Below, in pieces: positions 60,528 through 64,000 of a stretch of DNA of 64,000 nt. Within the stretch, counting starts at the first letter, position 1, and each line of letters starts with the position of its first letter. This DNA comes from Puniceicoccales bacterium. Lineage in GTDB: Bacteria > Verrucomicrobiota > Verrucomicrobiia > Opitutales > JAIRLM01. The stretch lies in assembly GCA_031275345.1 (NCBI GenBank), contig JAISOW010000006.1, positions 39,495 through 103,494 on the forward strand, read 5' to 3'. The notes under the pieces are model-generated. The model was not told the origin of the DNA. It saw only the letters and a program-made list of their open reading frames with translations, and did not search any database. A program made the position numbers and the translations under genes.

Positions 60528-60554
60528 TGAGCGATGCATGCCATCCCGTACCTG

Positions 60555-61451
60555 CTATGGCTGTGGCAATTGCACATCTTCACCACCCAGCAAAAAGCGG
60601 CGCAGTTTTGGTAGAATGAGGTCGTATTCGCCCTCCAGAACCTGGCGACCGATGCCAAAAAATTCAAAAGTTTTACAAAAATCAAAAATTTCCTTCCATC
60701 GTTTCCGCACGGCATCGTCAAACACGGCATCCGCCATTCCCCAGAATGCAAGAACCTTCTTGGCCGACAGGAGATAGAACCGTTCCTGCAATTCCCGCAG
60801 CCACGGGTCAAGAAATGGACCATCGCCAACCGATGGTAAATTTTGAAGAAGGCTGTGGACCGGTGCACGGGACTTCCAGGTGTTGTAGGGCAGAGAATAG
60901 CAGCGACGGATGCGCGGATGTGGATGGGACAATGCGGCCAGGCGGCGCAGCGGAAGATTCAAACCCTGCACCAGCAGATGGCCCAGAAATGGTAGGCGGG
61001 CAAGGGCCATGTCCGTAGACTGTGCCACTTCTGGAAAGCAGTTGGCATTGAGCAGGACAATGCGTTTTACCCGCTCTGGCCAGCGCAGGGCAGCCACCAT
61101 GCCGGGCAATCCACCCCAACCGTGGAGAACGAGATGAAATTTCCCCACATTCATCTTTGTGCAAAACTCTACCACATTATCTGCCATTGTGTGCAGCGAA
61201 TAGCGAATGCCGGGTGGCTTGTCCGACAGGCCAAAGCCGACATAGTCGGGTGCAAGACAGCGAAAATTTTCTGCCAAATCCTGGATCAGACGGCGGAAGT
61301 GGAAAGACCAGGATGGTGCATCGGCTAGGAACAGCACAAGACCGCCACGGCCTTCGTCCACGTAGTGGAGACGGTTGCCGTCCGCCAGGTGGACAAAACG
61401 CGGTGCAAATGGATAGTCTTTGCCAAGAATTTTTGGATATGCCGCTGCCAT
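60555..61451 (-). CDS. Alpha/beta hydrolase-fold protein lacking its nucleophile
   Basis: A 298-residue protein of the haloalkane-dehalogenase-like group: HYVDEGRGGLVLFLADAPSW, CLAPDYVGFGLSDKPPG and VLHGWGGLPGMVAALRWPER. In active relatives the elbow reads HDWGG or GxSxG; here it is HGWGG, so Gly replaces the nucleophile. The late acid may persist in WGMADAVF, but the C-terminal histidine block is absent (LEGEYDLILPKL). It lies 15 bases after the phosphofructokinase gene in the same direction. It is probably non-catalytic. Confidence 0.85.
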   Translation of the reverse strand: MAAAYPKILGKDYPFAPRFVHLADGNRLHYVDEGRGGLVLFLADAPSWSFHFRRLIQDLAENFRCLAPDYVGFGLSDKPPGIRYSLHTMADNVVEFCTKMNVGKFHLVLHGWGGLPGMVAALRWPERVKRIVLLNANCFPEVAQSTDMALARLPFLGHLLVQGLNLPLRRLAALSHPHPRIRRCYSLPYNTWKSRAPVHSLLQNLPSVGDGPFLDPWLRELQERFYLLSAKKVLAFWGMADAVFDDAVRKRWKEIFDFCKTFEFFGIGRQVLEGEYDLILPKLRRFLLGGEDVQLPQP

Positions 61452-61466
61452 GGCTCGTTGCAGATG

Positions 61467-62669
61467 CTAGGAAAGCTGGCCAATGGAGCGAAGAAGTTCG
61501 GCAAATGGGCCGATTGTTGGATCAAATTTTCGGCCACCGCGGATGCGGTCGAATGGGATTAAACTGAGCTGGCCATTCATTTCCTGGCTGCAGCCAACGA
61601 CACCGGACAACCCGCGGAAGGCAGAATCGATGGCAAGGTGGACAGTTTCACGAATCAACCGCGAATCTTCGGCATTGGGTGCGGCGGAACGGGCAAAGTA
61701 GCCGCTTTTCTGCACCAGCACCTTGGCCGCGCCCACAACCTTTGCCAGCCGTTCCCCAAGCCACTGGCCCAGATTGATTCGGTCAAGTTGTGCATGGCCA
61801 AATGCATCGCGAGGAATTTTTATGCCATCTTTTTCCATTTCCTCCAAAACATTTTTTGCTCCGGCACCCTCGGCCACGAAGATGTTCACATTTCCCACGG
61901 CATCCATCACATTGGCCAGCCGCCTTCCCTCGTTGGCCAGGTCCCAGGCAAGCTCTGGCAAATACACACCATGCAAATCCCAGCGCTCTCTGGCCAGGCC
62001 AATGGATGGGAGTAGTTGCTGCCGACCTAGCCAGCTGCGATAGCGCAGGGCGGCCTCCGCCGTGAGCCATCCGCAGTTGCGGCCCATGATCTCATGGACG
62101 ATGAGCATGCGCGGGCTGGTGGTGCATTCGTTGGCAATGTGCGTAAAAAACTTTGCACTTTCATCGGCCGCCGTGTCCGCGCCGAGCGTTTTTACGATCG
62201 GCTGGATATCATTGTCGATGGTTTTTGGCAGCCCCACAACCGCCAGCCCATGGCCATTTTTTTCGAGCACTTTGGCCAATTCGGCCGCCACCGCGCTGGT
62301 GTCATCGCCGCCGATGGTGTGGAGCACGTCGATACCATCTGCCACAATTCGCTCCGTTGCAACAATCTGCGGATCTTGGCCAGGCCGTACCAGCCCGCGT
62401 CGAATGCAATCTTCCCGATTTTCCAGCCGTACCCGGCTATTGCCAATGGCGCTGCCGCCGAAGTGAAGCAACCGCTCTGCCCCACTTCGCACCTCCCCGG
62501 TTACGACAATGCTATCTCCCAGCAGCAGACCGGCATAGCCATGGCGATAGCAAAGAATTTCAACCGCCGGGTCCCGCTCCGCATAGCCCAGTATGAGGGA
62601 ACCGACCGCCGCCGATAGGCAGGGGGCGATGCCGCCCGCCGTCAGGATCCCCACGCGCCGTATTCGCAT
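61467..62669 (-). CDS. pfp: Phosphofructokinase, PPi-dependent type
   Basis: Phosphorylates fructose 6-phosphate; 400 residues. It begins MRIRRVGILTAGGIAPCLSA, with HTIGGDDTSAVAAELAKVL, VVGLPKTIDNDI and HEIMGRNCGWLTAEAAL. The GGDDT and PKTIDND motifs are typical of the PPi-using group, in which the second Asp blocks ATP. The reversible enzyme would serve both glycolysis and gluconeogenesis. ATG 62669 is used, with TTGGCA 34 bases upstream; ATG 62717 is possible. It is followed by the hydrolase-like gene. Confidence 0.9.
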   Translation of the reverse strand: MRIRRVGILTAGGIAPCLSAAVGSLILGYAERDPAVEILCYRHGYAGLLLGDSIVVTGEVRSGAERLLHFGGSAIGNSRVRLENREDCIRRGLVRPGQDPQIVATERIVADGIDVLHTIGGDDTSAVAAELAKVLEKNGHGLAVVGLPKTIDNDIQPIVKTLGADTAADESAKFFTHIANECTTSPRMLIVHEIMGRNCGWLTAEAALRYRSWLGRQQLLPSIGLARERWDLHGVYLPELAWDLANEGRRLANVMDAVGNVNIFVAEGAGAKNVLEEMEKDGIKIPRDAFGHAQLDRINLGQWLGERLAKVVGAAKVLVQKSGYFARSAAPNAEDSRLIRETVHLAIDSAFRGLSGVVGCSQEMNGQLSLIPFDRIRGGRKFDPTIGPFAELLRSIGQLS

Positions 62670-62703
62670 GGCACATGGGAAGACGTTTTGGCAAAATTGC
62701 CAA
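62670..62703 (-). promoter_or_regulatory. Predicted leaderless promoter of pfp
   Basis: On the minus strand TTGGCA begins 34 bases before ATG 62669; TCCCAT follows after a 17-base spacer, five bases before the start codon. Confidence 0.35.
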
Positions 62704-62749
62704 TGCTTTTTTCCCATGACATTTTCTTTTTTTTCCCCTATACGTGGCC

Positions 62750-63796
62750 GTGATTCTCTCCCGCTACGTCTGGTCCCGGTGGATTGGGCCGCTGCTGCTG
62801 ACAACGCTGGCAATTTTGGGCATCCTATTCCTGGAAACCCTTCACGGCGCCATGCCGGACTGGCTTCGCTGCGGCGCTTCACCGCACATCGTCTTGAGCT
62901 ACCATCTGCTGCTACTGCCTGGCCTGCTCCCCACGGCCTTGCCGGTGGCAGTTTTCGTGGCATCCCTCTTCGCCCTCGGCCGCCTGCAGAGAAATCGGGA
63001 AATTTTGGCCATGCGGGCGGTTGGCCTATCGGGATGGGCCATGGTTCGCCCGCTGTGGTGGAGTGCGTTGGCCATCGCAGCCGCACTATTCTTACTGCAC
63101 ATTTTTCCCATTTCCTGGGCTGCGAACCGGGCCGGAGCAATTTGGGCAAAAACCCATCCACAAATTGGCCGCCACATTGCCTACGATAGCCATAGGGGCC
63201 GGCTATGGATTGTTGGTGAGCTGGATGGAGCGGAGGCCAAATCGATTTTTATCGCCGAATCGGGCCCAAATTTTCGCCATATCCGCGCCGACAGGGCGTC
63301 CTTTCGCAACGGTGTTTGGACACTTTTTGGGGTGCGGGAACGGGATGCTGCGGCCATTTCGAGCAATCACCAGCCACCGTTTTTAGCCGAACAAACCTAC
63401 CATGATTTTTTGGAAACGCCGCGGGAAATGCTTCTAGCCAGACGCCGCATTCGAGACCTTTCCTTTGCCGATCTGCGCAGCATCCTTGGACCAATCCCCC
63501 CCAATGATCCAGACCGCATTTTTTTTGAACTTCCGCTCCATTCCCTGGCAGCCGGCTGCTGCAGTGTGCTCGTTGCACTTCTCTGCTCCCTGCCATTTAC
63601 ACTGGGCAGCGCGATCCACCGCAGGACCTGGTTGGCCGCAACCGGTGCCGTTCTTTGCCTCTTCATTTTCTATTTGGCCGTAAACCTTTGCCAGGCGCTT
63701 GGCACGGGCCGCATCCTACCACCTGTCATTGCCGCCTGGCTTCCTAATTTTTTGGGACTTACCACCGGGCTCTACTGCCTTGTCCGCCGCTGCTAG
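62750..63796 (+). CDS. LPS export ABC transporter permease, LptF/LptG family
   Basis: Inner-membrane permease that helps extract lipopolysaccharide for transport to the outer membrane. The 348-residue product has six helices: the N-terminal three in ILSRYVWSRWIGPLLLTTLA and following, including VAVFVASLFALGRLQRNREI, a periplasmic jellyroll loop of about 150 residues, and three at the C-terminus. GTG 62750 is preferred to GTG 62744: ATGACA-17-CTATAC then six bases gives the window's usual promoter spacing. Its presence agrees with lpxC. The partner permease and lptB are elsewhere. Confidence 0.88.
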   Translation: MILSRYVWSRWIGPLLLTTLAILGILFLETLHGAMPDWLRCGASPHIVLSYHLLLLPGLLPTALPVAVFVASLFALGRLQRNREILAMRAVGLSGWAMVRPLWWSALAIAAALFLLHIFPISWAANRAGAIWAKTHPQIGRHIAYDSHRGRLWIVGELDGAEAKSIFIAESGPNFRHIRADRASFRNGVWTLFGVRERDAAAISSNHQPPFLAEQTYHDFLETPREMLLARRRIRDLSFADLRSILGPIPPNDPDRIFFELPLHSLAAGCCSVLVALLCSLPFTLGSAIHRRTWLAATGAVLCLFIFYLAVNLCQALGTGRILPPVIAAWLPNFLGLTTGLYCLVRRC

Positions 63797-63871
63797 GCTC
63801 AAAATTTTACGATCCTCCCCGTTTTGCCAAATGACATTGCCGCCCGGCGATGACTTTTGGGAGAGAGGTGG

Positions 63872-64000
63872 TCAGAAGGCATAGCCGGCTGTCAGGGACA
63901 GGTCGCTGTAGGACGCCCGGCCGCCAAAATTTCCCTGCCAGCTGGCGGAAAAATTCCAGTGTTCTCCCACGCGTTGGCGTAGGGATGTTGCTACGTGGCA
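63872..64000 (-). CDS. C-terminal end of an outer-membrane beta-barrel protein (partial)
   Basis: Only the last 42 codons are in the window. They read as alternating-residue beta strands: HVATSLRQRVGEHWNFSASW and GGRASYSDLSLTAGYAF, ending in Phe. A terminal aromatic residue and the strand pattern are the sorting signal of outer-membrane barrels, and the pattern is closest to autotransporter barrels. The rest lies beyond the window. Confidence 0.6.
   Translation of the reverse strand, partial: CHVATSLRQRVGEHWNFSASWQGNFGGRASYSDLSLTAGYAF

Overview
The window is a chromosomal segment of a GC-rich, Gram-negative bacterium, most likely a host-associated member of the PVC superphylum (Verrucomicrobiota, perhaps Opitutae). 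Four things point there: an LpxC-FabZ fusion and other lipopolysaccharide and peptidoglycan genes; a type III secretion block in the Chlamydia cdsD-E-F-G order with an FHA-containing SctD; a PilM/PilN-PilO-like operon resembling the Akkermansia Amuc_1099-1101 genes; and many AAAATTTT words in otherwise GC-rich genes. The assignment is an inference from gene content; no 16S rRNA gene is present.

Layout. 0-6 kb: accB-accC (minus), metG-nrdR-hit (plus), a glycosyltransferase. 6-10 kb: an orphan protein with an internal duplication and a lone cas3. 10-13 kb: a GspE/GspF pair and tRNA-Leu. 13-15 kb: two orphan proteins, one a membrane LRR protein, and tRNA-Arg. 15-29 kb: MATE transporter, rluD, M29 aminopeptidase, pntAA-pntAB-pntB, lpxC-fabZ, a degenerate NrdA-like protein, folC, an amino-acid ABC transporter, rpsR. 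29-34 kb: a 738-residue repeat protein, an NhaC-type antiporter and a small orphan. 34-38 kb: pilus-assembly operon, tRNA-Tyr, hsp20. 39-42 kb: SurA/PpiD-like protein, RelE-like protein, pssA. 42-51 kb: orphan protein, OppA lipoprotein, rplM-rpsI, tRNA-Cys, infC, McsA-like protein, lipase-like orphan, comEC, GT8 transferase. 51-56 kb: a gene-poor stretch with tiny overlapping ORFs and paired inverted repeats, tRNA-Val, then sctD-E-F-G-I. 56-64 kb: dUTPase, RNase E/G operon, LysM lipoprotein, murD, pfp, a hydrolase-like protein, lptF/G and the end of an outer-membrane barrel.

Working together. Seven orphan genes are spread among housekeeping genes and look like a dispersed set of type III secretion substrates: no metabolic relatives, repeats or unstructured N-termini, often lower GC. 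Most have a TTGAC-like hexamer about 35 bases before the start codon and no Shine-Dalgarno sequence. The sctD operon has the same hexamer at -37. The spacing predicts leaderless or nearly leaderless mRNAs. It also occurs at metG, lpxC-fabZ, the pepS/pntA divergent pair, murD, pfp, oppA and the GT8 gene, so it is a general initiation mode here and not a private signal of the secretion system. Three enzyme-family proteins (NrdA-like, FolC-like, alpha/beta hydrolase) have lost signature catalytic residues while their frames stay open.
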